Shown piece after piece: positions 43,340 to 52,498 of a stretch of 64,000 bases of DNA; the first letter of the stretch is position 1, and each line of letters begins with the position of its first letter. The notes below the pieces were generated by a model, which saw nothing but the letters and a program-made list of their open reading frames with translations, was not told the DNA's origin and did no database searches. The stretch spans positions 958,000 through 1,021,999 of the forward strand of contig NZ_FOVH01000001.1 of NCBI RefSeq assembly GCF_900115095.1. The letters are read 5' to 3'. This stretch comes from Actinomadura madurae. GTDB lineage: Bacteria; Actinomycetota; Actinomycetes; Streptosporangiales; Streptosporangiaceae. A program made the translations under genes and the position numbers.

Positions 43340-45016
43340 ATGACGGCCGTGCAGGACACGAGCGTCGCCGACGCGCTCGCGCGGCACCGCAAGGGCACGA
43401 GGCTCGGGAGGATCCTGTCGACGACCGACCACAAGGTCGTCGGCTACCTGTACCTCGCCACCTCCTTCACGATGTTCCTGATTGCCGGGGTCATGGCCGT
43501 GGTCATGCGGTCCGAGCTGCTGGAGCCCGGACTGCAGGTGGTGGGCGCCCAGCGGTACAACGAGCTGTTCACGATCCACGGCACGATCATGCTGCTGCTG
43601 TTCGCGACGCCGCTGTTCGCGGGGTTCGCCAACGTGGTCGTGCCGCTGCAGATCGGGGCCCCGGACGTCGCGTTCCCGCGGCTGAACACGCTGAGCTACT
43701 GGCTCTTCCTGTTCGGCGCGATCATCGTGCTCCTCGGCTTCGCCGCCCCCGGCGGGGCGGCCGCGTTCGGATGGTTCGGCTACGCGCCGCTGACGTCGCA
43801 GACGTACTCGCCCGGCCACGGCGGAGATCTGTGGATCATGGGCCTGGTGCTGTCCGGCCTCGGGACGATCCTCACGTCGGTGAACCTGATCACCACGATC
43901 ATCGCGATGCGCGCCCCGGGCATGGTCATGTTCCGGATGCCGATCTTCACCTGGAACACGCTGCTGACCAGCCTGATGGTGCTGATGGCCTTCCCCGTCC
44001 TCGCCGCCGCGCTGCTCGGGCTGGAGGCCGACCGCAGGCTCGGCGCGCACATCTTCGACCCCTCGACCGGCGGCGCGCTGCTGTGGCAGCACCTGTTCTG
44101 GTTCTTCGGCCATCCCGAGGTCTACATCGTGGCGCTGCCGTTCTTCGGCATCGTCACCGAGATCATTCCCGTGTTCGCCCGCAAGCCCCTCTTCGGCTAC
44201 CTCGGCATGGTCGCCGCCACCATCGCGATCACCGGGCTGTCGATGACGGTGTGGGCGCACCACATGTTCGCGACCGGGCGCGTCCTGCTGCCGTTCTTCT
44301 CGATCACCTCGTTCATGATCGCGGTGCCGACCGGCATCAAGTTCTTCAACTGGGTCGGCACCATGTGGAAGGGGCAGCTCAGCTTCGAGGCGCCGATGCT
44401 GTTCGCCGTCGGGTTCCTCGTGACGTTCCTGTTCGGCGGGCTGACCGGCGTCATCCTGGCCTCCCCGCCGCTCGACTTCCACGTCACCGACTCCTACTTC
44501 GTCGTCGCGCACTTCCATTACGTCCTGTTCGGCACCGTCGTGTTCGCCATGTTCGGCGGCTTCTACTTCTGGTGGCCGAAGATGACGGGCACCAAGCTGC
44601 ACGAGACCTGGGGCAAGATCCACTTCTGGTCGCTGTTCGCCGGCTTCCACACCACGTTCCTCGTCCAGCACTGGCTGGGCGCCGAGGGGATGCCGCGCCG
44701 GGTCGTCGACTACGCGGACGAGTTCTCCACCCTGAACCTCGTCTCGTCCATCGGGTCGTTCGTCCTCGGCGCGTCGACGTTCGCGTTCCTGTGGAACGTC
44801 GTGCGCACGTGGCGGCGCGGCGAGAAGGTCGGGACCGACGATCCGTGGGGCATGGGCGGTTCGCTGGAGTGGGCGACCTCCTGCCCCCCGCCGCGCCACA
44901 ACTTCACGTCGATGCCGCGGATCCGCTCCGTCCGGCCGGCGTTCGACCTGCACCACCCGCTGGCGGGGCCGCCCCCGGAGGCCGCGCCCGCGCTGCCGCC
45001 GCCCGAGGGCCGGTGA
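43340..45016 (+). CDS. ctaD: Cytochrome c oxidase subunit I
   Basis: 558-aa heme-copper oxidase subunit with twelve membrane helices. [13 protein letters not shown] carries the low-spin heme His. [17 protein letters not shown] has the Cu-B His cross-linked to Tyr. HHMFATG gives two further Cu-B His, and [11 protein letters not shown] binds both hemes. It reduces O2 and pumps protons in the aa3 complex. Subunits II and III and assembly genes are absent here, so this is probably a second, stand-alone copy next to an orphan cytochrome b gene. Confidence 0.95.
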   Translation: MTAVQDTSVADALARHRKGTRLGRILSTTDHKVVGYLYLATSFTMFLIAGVMAVVMRSELLEPGLQVVGAQRYNELFTIHGTIMLLLFATPLFAGFANVVVPLQIGAPDVAFPRLNTLSYWLFLFGAIIVLLGFAAPGGAAAFGWFGYAPLTSQTYSPGHGGDLWIMGLVLSGLGTILTSVNLITTIIAMRAPGMVMFRMPIFTWNTLLTSLMVLMAFPVLAAALLGLEADRRLGAHIFDPSTGGALLWQHLFWFFGHPEVYIVALPFFGIVTEIIPVFARKPLFGYLGMVAATIAITGLSMTVWAHHMFATGRVLLPFFSITSFMIAVPTGIKFFNWVGTMWKGQLSFEAPMLFAVGFLVTFLFGGLTGVILASPPLDFHVTDSYFVVAHFHYVLFGTVVFAMFGGFYFWWPKMTGTKLHETWGKIHFWSLFAGFHTTFLVQHWLGAEGMPRRVVDYADEFSTLNLVSSIGSFVLGASTFAFLWNVVRTWRRGEKVGTDDPWGMGGSLEWATSCPPPRHNFTSMPRIRSVRPAFDLHHPLAGPPPEAAPALPPPEGR

Positions 45017-45037
45017 CGGCGAGGCCGGTGAACCCGG

Positions 45038-46675
45038 TCACGTGTCGTTCCGGCCGTCCTCCGCGGGATCCTTCTCCAGATCGCCCTGGCCGCCGCCGTG
45101 CGACTCGGACTGGTAGTTCATGTAGAAGCGGTTGACGCGGGTCCGGACCTGCGTGCGGACGCGGTCGGGGGTCGGCAGCGGGACGATGTGGTTCGGGTAG
45201 GGCGCGACCAGCTCGCGGGGCCGGCGGACGTTCAGGACCGCCTCCGTCTCCTCCGGCGGCCGCACGTGCCGCTCGGCGTAGGACCCGTCGGGCCGCAGCA
45301 TGATCAGGCCGCTCTCCACACCCTCCTCGAGGATCTGCTGGTCGCGGCGCTGGAGACCGAGGCAGATCCGCCGGGTCACGACGAACGCCATGACGGGCGC
45401 GACGAAGAACCCGATCCGGAAGATCCACGTGGTCACGAAGAGGGGGATGCCGAAGGTCTCGGCGAGGACGTCGTTCCCGCCGGCGGCCCACAGGTTCCCG
45501 TACCAGGCGGCGACCGCGACACCGATCGCGGTCCTGGTCGCGGCGTTGCGCGGCCGGTCCAGCAGATGGTGCAGCCGCTCGTCGCCGGTGGCCCAGCGTT
45601 CCGCGAACGGGTACAGCGCGATGAGCGTGAAGAAGACCCCGGGCAGGACGACCGCCGGGAGCAGGACGTTCCAGGAGACGGTGTGGCCGAACAGCGTCGT
45701 CGACCAGGCCGGCATGATGCGCAGCGCGCCTTCGAGGAAGCCGACGTACCAGTCGGGCTGCGAGCCGGCCGAGATCTGGTCCGGGTCGTACGGGCCGTAC
45801 AGCCACACCGGGTTGACCTGGAGGAAGGCCGCCATCCCGGCCAGGACGCCGAAGACCATGAGGAAGTAGGCGGTGCTCTGCGCGGCGAAGTGCGGGAACG
45901 TCGGCTCGCCGGTCACCGTCCGTTCGCGCCGGCCCCGTCCCGGGAAGATCGTGTGCGTCTGGTGCCAGAGGATCATCACGTGCGCGGCGACGAGCGCCAG
46001 CAGGATGCCGGGGACGAGCAGGATGTGCACGGTGAACAGGCGCGGGAGGAACTCCTCGCTCGCGGGGAACTCCCCGCCGAACACCCACAGGGCGAGGTAC
46101 GTCCCGGCGACCGGGATCGACAGCACGATGCCCTGCATGATCCGCAGCCCGGTCCCCGACAGCAGGTCGTCGGGCAGCGAGTAGCCCGCGAACCCCTCGG
46201 CGATGGCGAGCACGAACAGCGTGGTGCCGATCAGCCAGTTGATCTCCCGCGGCTTGCGGAACGCCCCGGTGAAGAAGATGCGCAGCAGGTGCACGCAGAT
46301 CGCCGCGATGAAGATGATCGCCGCCCAGTGGTGGATCTGCCGCATCAGCAGCCCGCCCCGCACGTCGAACGAGATGTGCAGCGTGGACGCGTACGCCTCG
46401 CTCATCGTGACGCCCCTGAGCGGCGTGTACGAGCCGTCGTAGACGACCGTGGCGCCGCTCGGCTTGAAGAACAGCGTCAGGAACACGCCGGTGAGGATCA
46501 GGATGACGAACGAGTAGAGCGCGATCTCCCCGAGCAGGAACGACCAGTGCTTGGGGAAGGCCTTGCGGATGTTCCTGTTCAGGAACTCGCCCGAGCCGAG
46601 CCGGTCGTTGACGCCCCAGACGATCTTCTCCAGCCGGTCGGCCGCCACCGCCCCGCGCCTCTTCCGTCCCGCCAT
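45038..46675 (-). CDS. qcrB: Cytochrome bc1 cytochrome b subunit (QcrB)
   Basis: 545-aa membrane subunit of the actinobacterial bc complex. Heme-ligand histidines lie in RQIHHWAAIIF and in FTVHILLVPG/HVMILWHQTH, and the Qo-site PEWY motif has its actinobacterial form PDWY (SQPDWYVGFLEG). A hydrophilic C-terminal extension of about 150 residues is typical of QcrB. QcrA and QcrC are not adjacent, so it is a paralog outside the main operon. It converges on ctaD with a 21-bp gap. Confidence 0.94.
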   Translation of the reverse strand: MAGRKRRGAVAADRLEKIVWGVNDRLGSGEFLNRNIRKAFPKHWSFLLGEIALYSFVILILTGVFLTLFFKPSGATVVYDGSYTPLRGVTMSEAYASTLHISFDVRGGLLMRQIHHWAAIIFIAAICVHLLRIFFTGAFRKPREINWLIGTTLFVLAIAEGFAGYSLPDDLLSGTGLRIMQGIVLSIPVAGTYLALWVFGGEFPASEEFLPRLFTVHILLVPGILLALVAAHVMILWHQTHTIFPGRGRRERTVTGEPTFPHFAAQSTAYFLMVFGVLAGMAAFLQVNPVWLYGPYDPDQISAGSQPDWYVGFLEGALRIMPAWSTTLFGHTVSWNVLLPAVVLPGVFFTLIALYPFAERWATGDERLHHLLDRPRNAATRTAIGVAVAAWYGNLWAAGGNDVLAETFGIPLFVTTWIFRIGFFVAPVMAFVVTRRICLGLQRRDQQILEEGVESGLIMLRPDGSYAERHVRPPEETEAVLNVRRPRELVAPYPNHIVPLPTPDRVRTQVRTRVNRFYMNYQSESHGGGQGDLEKDPAEDGRNDT

Positions 46676-46742
46676 CGCGCCTCTCCCAGGCAGAGCACCG
46701 TTCCGCTGGCCCGGTACCCGGGGCGGGGTAGGGCAAACGTCA

Positions 46743-46761
46743 CCCGGAGACGGTCTCCGGG
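46743..46761. terminator. Short hairpin between lysR-type gene and qcrB
   Basis: CCCGGAGA-CGG-TCTCCGGG, 8-bp perfect stem with a 3-base loop, 15 bases beyond the stop of the LysR-type gene on the minus strand. It is plausibly its terminator, placed upstream of qcrB. Confidence 0.55.
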
Positions 46762-46775
46762 CACGTCAGGCCGGC

Positions 46776-47654
46776 TCAGGCGCTGGCCGCGTACAGGATC
46801 TCGCGCATGCCCGGCAGGGCCTCCCGGTCGGCGCGCCAGACGAGGCGCAGGCCGAGGTCGGGGGTGTCGAGGGCCAGCCGGACGAGGGTCGCGGCCTCCA
46901 GGCGGTCCCGGACGGCGAACTCCGGCAGCAGCGCGATGCCGAGGCCCCGCTCCGCCCAGGCGGCCATCACGGTCACGCTCCCCGCCCTCACCCGCTCGAC
47001 CGCGGACCCGAGGAGCCGCTCGCCCGCCATCCAGAACGAGCAGGCCGGCATGTTCACCAGCAGCCTCTCGCCCCGCAGGTCCTCGACGGAGACGCGGCCC
47101 GCGCCGGCGAGCCGGTGGTCCGGCGCGGCGACGAGGGCGAGCGGGACGGCCTCCAGGTCGACGTGGTCCAGCGGGGCGGGCGGCGGGGTGAAGCCGAGGC
47201 CGCCGACGCCGTCGCCCGCGTCCAGCAGCAGCGCGGCCTCCAGGTCGCCGGCGGCGACCGCGTCCAGGAGCCGGTCGCGGGCCGCGTCGGAGCGGACCTC
47301 CACCCGCAGGTCCGGACGGCGCCGTGCCAGCCTCGCGAGGACGTCCGGGACGTACGCGGCGGCGATCGACTCCAGCGCGCCGAGCCGCAGCGCCGGCCGC
47401 TCCCCGGCGACCTCGGCGCGGGCCTGCTCGGCCTGCCGGAGCAGCCGCCGGGCCCATCCGCGCATCCGCTCGCCCGCCGGGGTCGGCGCCATGCCCCGCG
47501 GGCCGCGCTCGAACAGCGCCACCCCGAGCGACCGCTCCAGCGACCGGATCTGCTCCGACACCGACGAGGGCGCCAGGCCGAGCGCGTCGGCGGCGTCGGT
47601 GACGGTCCGGTGGTCGACGACGGCCTCGAACGTCCTCAGCTGGCGCAGCTCCAT
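46776..47654 (-). CDS. LysR-family transcriptional regulator
   Basis: 292-aa LTTR: N-terminal winged HTH (MELRQLRTFEAVV, AADALGLAPSSVSEQIRSLE) and a C-terminal periplasmic-binding-like effector domain (about 90-292). It is divergent from an MFS exporter gene over a 97-bp gap that holds a T-N11-A palindrome. The usual role would be autorepression and effector-dependent activation of the exporter. ATG 47654 starts exactly at the conserved MELRQL. Confidence 0.93.
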   Translation of the reverse strand: MELRQLRTFEAVVDHRTVTDAADALGLAPSSVSEQIRSLERSLGVALFERGPRGMAPTPAGERMRGWARRLLRQAEQARAEVAGERPALRLGALESIAAAYVPDVLARLARRRPDLRVEVRSDAARDRLLDAVAAGDLEAALLLDAGDGVGGLGFTPPPAPLDHVDLEAVPLALVAAPDHRLAGAGRVSVEDLRGERLLVNMPACSFWMAGERLLGSAVERVRAGSVTVMAAWAERGLGIALLPEFAVRDRLEAATLVRLALDTPDLGLRLVWRADREALPGMREILYAASA

Positions 47655-47676
47655 GCCGGTGGCAACCGGCGACCTC

Positions 47677-47695
47677 CGTTCGGATATTCCGAACG
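47677..47695. promoter_or_regulatory. LysR-type operator between regulator and MFS gene
   Basis: CGTTCGGA-TAT-TCCGAACG, 8-bp arms around three bases, contains the LysR-family T-N11-A core and lies 22 bases from the regulator start. Confidence 0.7.
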
Positions 47696-47751
47696 CTCCG
47701 TCCGGTCGCGCCGGTGGAGCCCGGCGCCCCGGATCCCGAGACTGGGCGGCC

Positions 47752-49128
47752 ATGACCTCGGTTCTCTCATCCACGCCCGCGGACGTCTCCGGCAGACGGC
47801 GCCGCCTCGCCCTTTTGGGCGTCTCCCTCGGGTACTTCATGGTGCTGCTCGACACGACCGTCCTGGCCGTGGCCGAACCCGACCTGGCCCGCTCGCTGCA
47901 CGGGACGGTAGCGGGCCTGCAATGGGCCGTCACTGGCTACACCGTCGTGTTCGGGGCGCTGCTCCTGTCGGCCGGTGCCGTCGCCGACCGGTACCGCGCG
48001 CACCGCGTCTTCCGCGCGGGCATCGCGGCCTTCGCCGCGGCGTCCCTGCTCAGCGCCGCCGCGCCGGACCTGTGGACGCTCGTCGCGCTCCGCGCGGTGC
48101 TGGGCGCCGCCGCCGCGGCCTGCGTGCCCGCGTCCATGGCCATGATCGCCCGGCTGTACCCGGTGCCCGCCGAACGCGCCCGCGCCGTGGCCGCCTGGGC
48201 CGCGACCAGCGGCGCCGCGCTCGCCGCCGGCCCCCTCGCGGGCGGCGCGCTGGTCGGACTGGCCGGCTGGCGGGCGATCTTCCTGATCAACGTGCCGATC
48301 GCGGCCGTCGTCCTCGCCCTCGTCGCCGGGCGGTCCGTGCACTGCCCGCGCGGTCGGAGCGGCATCGACGGGCCGGGGCAGCTCCTCGCCTGCGCGACGC
48401 TCGGCCTGCTCACCGACGCGCTCATCGCCCTCGGGGACGGGGCGGGCGTGCACGCCTCCTGCTCGGCCGCCGGCGCGGTCGCGGCCGGTGCCGCGTTCGC
48501 GGCGCGGGAGCGGCGGAGCGCCGCCCCGGTCCTCGTGCCGGCCGTGCTGCGCGCCCCCGGCATGCCGGCCGCGCTGGCCGCCGGCGCCGCGGTCACCTTC
48601 GTCATGACCGGGGTCCTGTTCGTCCTGCCGCTGGTGTTCCAGCAGGCCCTCGGCCTGACGCCGTTCCAGACCGGGCTGGCGTTCCTGCCGATGACGCTGC
48701 CGTTCGCGTGCAACCCGCTCCTCACCGGCCGGATCGTCGCGCGGACGGGGGCACGCCCGCCCGTCCTCGCCGGGCTCGGCCTGCTGACCGCAGGGGGAGT
48801 GCTCTTCGGCGCGGCGCTGCTGAGCGGCGCGCCCTACCCGGCCTTCGTCGCCGGGCTGCTCTGCACCGGCTTCGGGGTCTCGTTCGCGCTCCCCGCCCTC
48901 GCGACCATGGTCGTCGCCGCGGCGCCCGGCGGGACGGCGGGGGCGGCGGGCGGCCTGCTCAACGCCGTCCGGCAGCTCGGCGCCACGCTCGGCGTCGCGA
49001 TCATGGGGACGTTCGCGTCCGTCGGACCGGGCGCGGGCGACTCCGCCCGGGCCATGTTCCTCGCCGCCGCCGTGTGCGGTGCCGTCCTGCTCGTCACGCC
49101 ACGCGCGGGTTCGCGGCGGACGCCCTGA
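47752..49128 (+). CDS. MFS drug-resistance transporter, EmrB/QacA type
   Basis: 458-aa antiporter-like permease with about 13-14 transmembrane helices. Motif D1 is LLDTTVLAVAEPDL, motif A is GAVADRYRAHRVFR and motif C-like glycine-rich segment GAALAAGPLAGGAL. Family members export antibiotics, dyes or metabolites with the proton gradient. Control by the divergent LysR-type protein is likely. Its 3' end overlaps the convergent PrsW-like gene by 35 bases. Confidence 0.92.
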   Translation: MTSVLSSTPADVSGRRRRLALLGVSLGYFMVLLDTTVLAVAEPDLARSLHGTVAGLQWAVTGYTVVFGALLLSAGAVADRYRAHRVFRAGIAAFAAASLLSAAAPDLWTLVALRAVLGAAAAACVPASMAMIARLYPVPAERARAVAAWAATSGAALAAGPLAGGALVGLAGWRAIFLINVPIAAVVLALVAGRSVHCPRGRSGIDGPGQLLACATLGLLTDALIALGDGAGVHASCSAAGAVAAGAAFAARERRSAAPVLVPAVLRAPGMPAALAAGAAVTFVMTGVLFVLPLVFQQALGLTPFQTGLAFLPMTLPFACNPLLTGRIVARTGARPPVLAGLGLLTAGGVLFGAALLSGAPYPAFVAGLLCTGFGVSFALPALATMVVAAAPGGTAGAAGGLLNAVRQLGATLGVAIMGTFASVGPGAGDSARAMFLAAAVCGAVLLVTPRAGSRRTP

Positions 49129-50224
49129 GATCGTGGCGCAGGCCGTGGATGCGGGCCCGCAGCCGGGCGGCGGCCAGCGGGTCGGGTTCGAGGCCGCCGA
49201 GGCCCTCCTCGATCAGGTCGAGCTCGGCGGCCCGGAGCCGGGCGAGCAGCCGGCGCGGCTCCCCGGCCGGCACGTCCCACCGCTCCTTCCGCCGCCATTT
49301 GCGGAAGGCCAGCACATGGCCCTCGCCGGGCACGAACACGCCGCTCGCGGTCTCCGCGTGCACGGTCCGCCGGAAGTGCGAGAGGTAGCGGCGGCGGGCC
49401 AGCCGGTACGTGACGATCGCGGCGAGCAGGATCGGCGCCCCCTTCACCGGCATCAGCGCGAGACCGGACAGGACGGGCGCGTCCCACCACGAGTGCAGGC
49501 CCATCGCGAGCACGAACGCCCCGGCGGCGGCCAGGAAGGCCGTCCGGGACGCCCGGCCGAGCAGGCAGCCGAGGCCCGCGCCGCCGACCGCCGTCATCGC
49601 CCAGTGGCTCCACCAGGCCCCGCCCACCACCCGGCTGCCGAAGGAGAAGAACGCCGCGTTCGCGTCCTGCGTCGCGCCCGTCAGGACGATCGTGTTCAGC
49701 ACGTACAGGAAGTTCTCCGCGAACTGGAACCCCAGCCCGGACAGCGCGCCGTACCCCCAGCCGTCGAGCGGGCCGCGGATCGCCGACGGCGCCATCAGCG
49801 CCAGCGCCGCCACCCCGAGCAGCTTGAGGATCTCCTCGTCGACCGGCGCGGCGATCGCCGCGCCCCACACCGCGGTGAAGTCCGGCCCCGCCGTCTTGGC
49901 GAGGACGGCCCGGAACGCCGCGTTCGCGGGAAGCGCCGTTCCGAACGCCGCCAGCCCGCCCCACGCCACGGCGATCAGCGCGTACCCGACCGGGCGCGAC
50001 CGGACCGGATGCAGCCGCCGGAGCAGCCACACCCCGGCGGCCAGCGACGGCGCCAGCAGCGCGAGACCGGCGATGGAGCCGCCGGGGAACGCCGCGACGT
50101 GCGCGCCGATCCCGCGGAACGCGATCCAGGCGCCGAGCAGGCACGCGCCCGCCCACAGCCAGAACGCCGGGCGGCGCGCCATCGCCTCGCGGGCCGGTGC
50201 CGTCGCGTCGCGGGTCAGTGCCAT
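49094..50224 (-). CDS. PrsW-family intramembrane metalloprotease
   Basis: 376-aa protein with about nine membrane helices and the three PrsW motifs: E130-E131-x-x-K134 (VDEEILK), F166-x-x-x-E170-N171 (FQFAEN) and histidines H207/H244 (HSWWD). A cytosolic tail of about 90 residues (from 285, KWRRKERWDVPAGEP) follows. PrsW cleaves anti-sigma factors in Bacillus; in actinomycetes the target is mostly unknown. ATG 50224 lies within the end of the upstream gene, which is probably its functional partner. Confidence 0.9.
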   Translation of the reverse strand: MALTRDATAPAREAMARRPAFWLWAGACLLGAWIAFRGIGAHVAAFPGGSIAGLALLAPSLAAGVWLLRRLHPVRSRPVGYALIAVAWGGLAAFGTALPANAAFRAVLAKTAGPDFTAVWGAAIAAPVDEEILKLLGVAALALMAPSAIRGPLDGWGYGALSGLGFQFAENFLYVLNTIVLTGATQDANAAFFSFGSRVVGGAWWSHWAMTAVGGAGLGCLLGRASRTAFLAAAGAFVLAMGLHSWWDAPVLSGLALMPVKGAPILLAAIVTYRLARRRYLSHFRRTVHAETASGVFVPGEGHVLAFRKWRRKERWDVPAGEPRRLLARLRAAELDLIEEGLGGLEPDPLAAARLRARIHGLRHDLRASAANPRVA

Positions 50225-50790
50225 GGCGCCGCGATCCTGACCGTCCGCACCATCGCCTCGACCTCCGCGGCCGCCTTCCGGTAGGCGGCGGGCGGCCCCG
50301 CCGCCGTCACCGTGGCGCCCAGGGCGTCCCCGGCGAACACCGCGGCCGTCCCGACGCGCTCCCGCCCGGCCAGCCGTCCCGTCAGTCCCGGCAGGCCGTG
50401 CGAGGTGGTGATCGCGACGGGCTCGGCGCGCAGCCGCGCGTGCCCGCCCGCGGCGACGATCCGCCCGAGGCCGTGCCACAGCCGCCGCGAGTCCAGCGTG
50501 CCGAGCGGCACCACCACGCTGAGGTCGAAGACGACGCCGCCGCTCGTCAGCTCCGCGTTGGAGGAGAGCGAGCTGCCGGCCCGGTTCAGCACCCAGCCGC
50601 CGGACGGGACGGAGAACGTCACCGGCCGGACGCCGTTCCGCAGTGCTCCGACCGCCACCACCGTCCCCGCGGCCAGCCGCTTCCCGCGGCTCCCGAGGGC
50701 CCGGTCGAGCAGCGGCAGCCCGGCGCCGAGGACGAGCATCACGAGCGCCACGGCACCCGTGCCCCACCATCTCACCCGTGCCACGCGCAC
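50215..50790 (-). CDS. Membrane-anchored extracytoplasmic protein paired with PrsW
   Basis: 191 aa with one N-terminal transmembrane segment (about 10-30) and an exported domain. That domain has VTFSVPSGGWVLNRAGSSLSSNAELT, a beta-rich middle and a C-terminal helix (YRKAAAEVEAMVRTVRI). The pattern recalls secreted lipoprotein-like or toxin-of-unknown-function domains but I cannot name it. It overlaps the PrsW-like gene start by 10 bases, so co-expression is likely. It could be a substrate or regulator of that protease. Confidence 0.78.
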   Translation of the reverse strand: MRVARVRWWGTGAVALVMLVLGAGLPLLDRALGSRGKRLAAGTVVAVGALRNGVRPVTFSVPSGGWVLNRAGSSLSSNAELTSGGVVFDLSVVVPLGTLDSRRLWHGLGRIVAAGGHARLRAEPVAITTSHGLPGLTGRLAGRERVGTAAVFAGDALGATVTAAGPPAAYRKAAAEVEAMVRTVRIAAPWH

Positions 50791-50844
50791 CCCCCGATGA
50801 CGTGCGCTGCGGAAATGCCCCCTGGACCGGCGCCCTAAACAAGA

Positions 50845-51663
50845 TCAGGTCGCGCGGGACGCCCAGTGGGCGGGCCGCCGGAGCGCCGGCGGCAGGCCGG
50901 TCGCGGCGTCGCCCCGCGCCGAGTCCAGCTGCGGCTGGGTCAGGAAGACGGCCCCGGTGAGGTCGGCGCCGCGCAGGTCGGCGTCCCGCAGGTCCGCCCC
51001 GATCAGGACGGCGGCGCGCAGGTCGGCGCCCCGGAGGTCGGCCGCGATCAGGTACGCCCCGCGCAGGTCGGCCCCGCGCAGGTCGGCTCCCTTCAGCCTC
51101 GCCCCGATGAGGTCCGCCCCGCGCCGGTTCCGCTTCGGCCCCTGGACGCCGGCCCTGGCGAGGTCGCCGGCACGCGCCAGCAGGACGTTCACGCGCTCAT
51201 GGACGGCCCCGACGTCGAGTCCGGCGAGGTCGCCGGGCTCTCCGCGGGTGAGCCTGTCGACCTCGTCGTAGGCGGCCGTGAGTTCGGGCCGGATCGGTTC
51301 GGCGGCGGGCATCGCCACCGCCTCGTCCAGGTACCAGAGCATCTCGTGGAGCCGCCGCATGACCGGGAACACCTCGAACATGCGGCGCGCGAGGCCGGGA
51401 TCCTTCCGCCAGTCCCGGCCACCGAAGGTCTGCTGAGACACCTTCTGACCGGCGCCGAAGCAGTCGAAGACCGTGCAGCCCGTGAACCCGCGCCGCCGGA
51501 GATCGGCGTGGACGGCGCAGCGGAAGTCGGCGAGCAGGTTCCGGCACGGCTCGCCCGCGTCCTTGTCGAACGCGAAGTCGGCCGACTTCGCGAACGGCAG
51601 CGCCGCGCAGCACAGCCCGGCGCAGCGCGCGCAGTCGGCCTTCAGGTCGAGCTTCTCCGGCAA
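50845..51663 (-). CDS. Cys-rich domain plus pentapeptide-repeat protein
   Basis: 272 aa. The N-terminal part carries Cys11, Cys14, Cys18, Cys19 (CARCAGLCC) and further Cys near 40, 49, 63 and 68, a likely metal or Fe-S cluster site. A helical middle follows. Residues about 180-240 are about twelve A(D/N)LRG-type pentapeptide repeats forming a right-handed beta helix. Pentapeptide proteins can mimic DNA and bind gyrase, but the role of this fusion is unknown. Start ATG 51663. Confidence 0.85.
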   Translation of the reverse strand: MPEKLDLKADCARCAGLCCAALPFAKSADFAFDKDAGEPCRNLLADFRCAVHADLRRRGFTGCTVFDCFGAGQKVSQQTFGGRDWRKDPGLARRMFEVFPVMRRLHEMLWYLDEAVAMPAAEPIRPELTAAYDEVDRLTRGEPGDLAGLDVGAVHERVNVLLARAGDLARAGVQGPKRNRRGADLIGARLKGADLRGADLRGAYLIAADLRGADLRAAVLIGADLRDADLRGADLTGAVFLTQPQLDSARGDAATGLPPALRRPAHWASRAT

Positions 51664-51726
51664 CCCGTGACCCCCGTATCTGGACGACGCCTCATTCTCG
51701 CGCCCCGGGATACGTGGTCCGTACGG

Positions 51727-52437
51727 TCACGCGGCGTCGTGGAACACCAGCCCCAGTGTGCGCCTCCGGCCGGACCGGACGACGCTGACGCCATGCCGCA
51801 TCGGCGCCGCCGACCAGCCGCGCTTGGTGCGCACCGGCCGGTCCCGCGTCGTGAAGACCAGCCCGTGGCCGCGCGGCAGGAGCGTCGCCGTCCCGCGCGA
51901 CTGCGCGCGGGCCCGCTGCTCCACCATCAGGAACTCGCCGCCGGTGTAGTCGGCGCCCGGCTCGTCCAGGCCGATCACGACCTGCAGCGGGAACACCAGG
52001 TCGCCGTACAGGTCGCGGTGCAGCGCGTTCCAGTCGTCCCGCCCGTAGCGCAGCAGGATCGGTGTCGGCTTCGTCTGGCCCGCCGCGTGGCACATCTCCA
52101 GCCATTCCGCGAGCGTGTCAGGCCAGGGAGCGGGACGCCCCAGCCTGCCCGCCCACTCCCGGGCGATCGGCAGCAGATGCGGATACAGCGCGGCGCGCAG
52201 TTCGCCGACCGGCTCCGGGAACGGTTCGGCGAAGTAGCGGTACTGCCCGGCGCCGAACCGGTACCGCTCCATGTCGATCGTCGAGCGGAACCGTCCCGCC
52301 TCGCCGTAGAGGGCGGAGATGTCCGCGCACTCGTCCTTGGTCAGGAGCGGGGGCGTCAGTGCGCTGCCGTACGCGTCCATCTCGCCGGCGAGCGCGGTCC
52401 AGCCGGCCTCCGCGGCCCTGCTCGCATAGATGCTCAT
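51727..52437 (-). CDS. 2-oxoglutarate-Fe(II) oxygenase
   Basis: 236-aa double-stranded beta-helix dioxygenase. Iron ligands are H140 and D142 (ALHRDLYG) and H215 (MRHGVSVV); the 2-oxoglutarate Arg is probably in SGRRRTLGL. TGGEFLMVEQRAR is the conserved strand before the second half. Substrate unknown; prolyl hydroxylase- or nucleobase-type activities are possible. ATG 52437 is divergent from the PrmC-related methyltransferase gene with a 61-bp gap. Confidence 0.87.
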   Translation of the reverse strand: MSIYASRAAEAGWTALAGEMDAYGSALTPPLLTKDECADISALYGEAGRFRSTIDMERYRFGAGQYRYFAEPFPEPVGELRAALYPHLLPIAREWAGRLGRPAPWPDTLAEWLEMCHAAGQTKPTPILLRYGRDDWNALHRDLYGDLVFPLQVVIGLDEPGADYTGGEFLMVEQRARAQSRGTATLLPRGHGLVFTTRDRPVRTKRGWSAAPMRHGVSVVRSGRRRTLGLVFHDAA

Positions 52438-52498
52438 ATCGGGTGAACACCGCCCGCGCCAGGACGGTTGCGGGCGTGGGATACAGTTTCCGGCGCCT

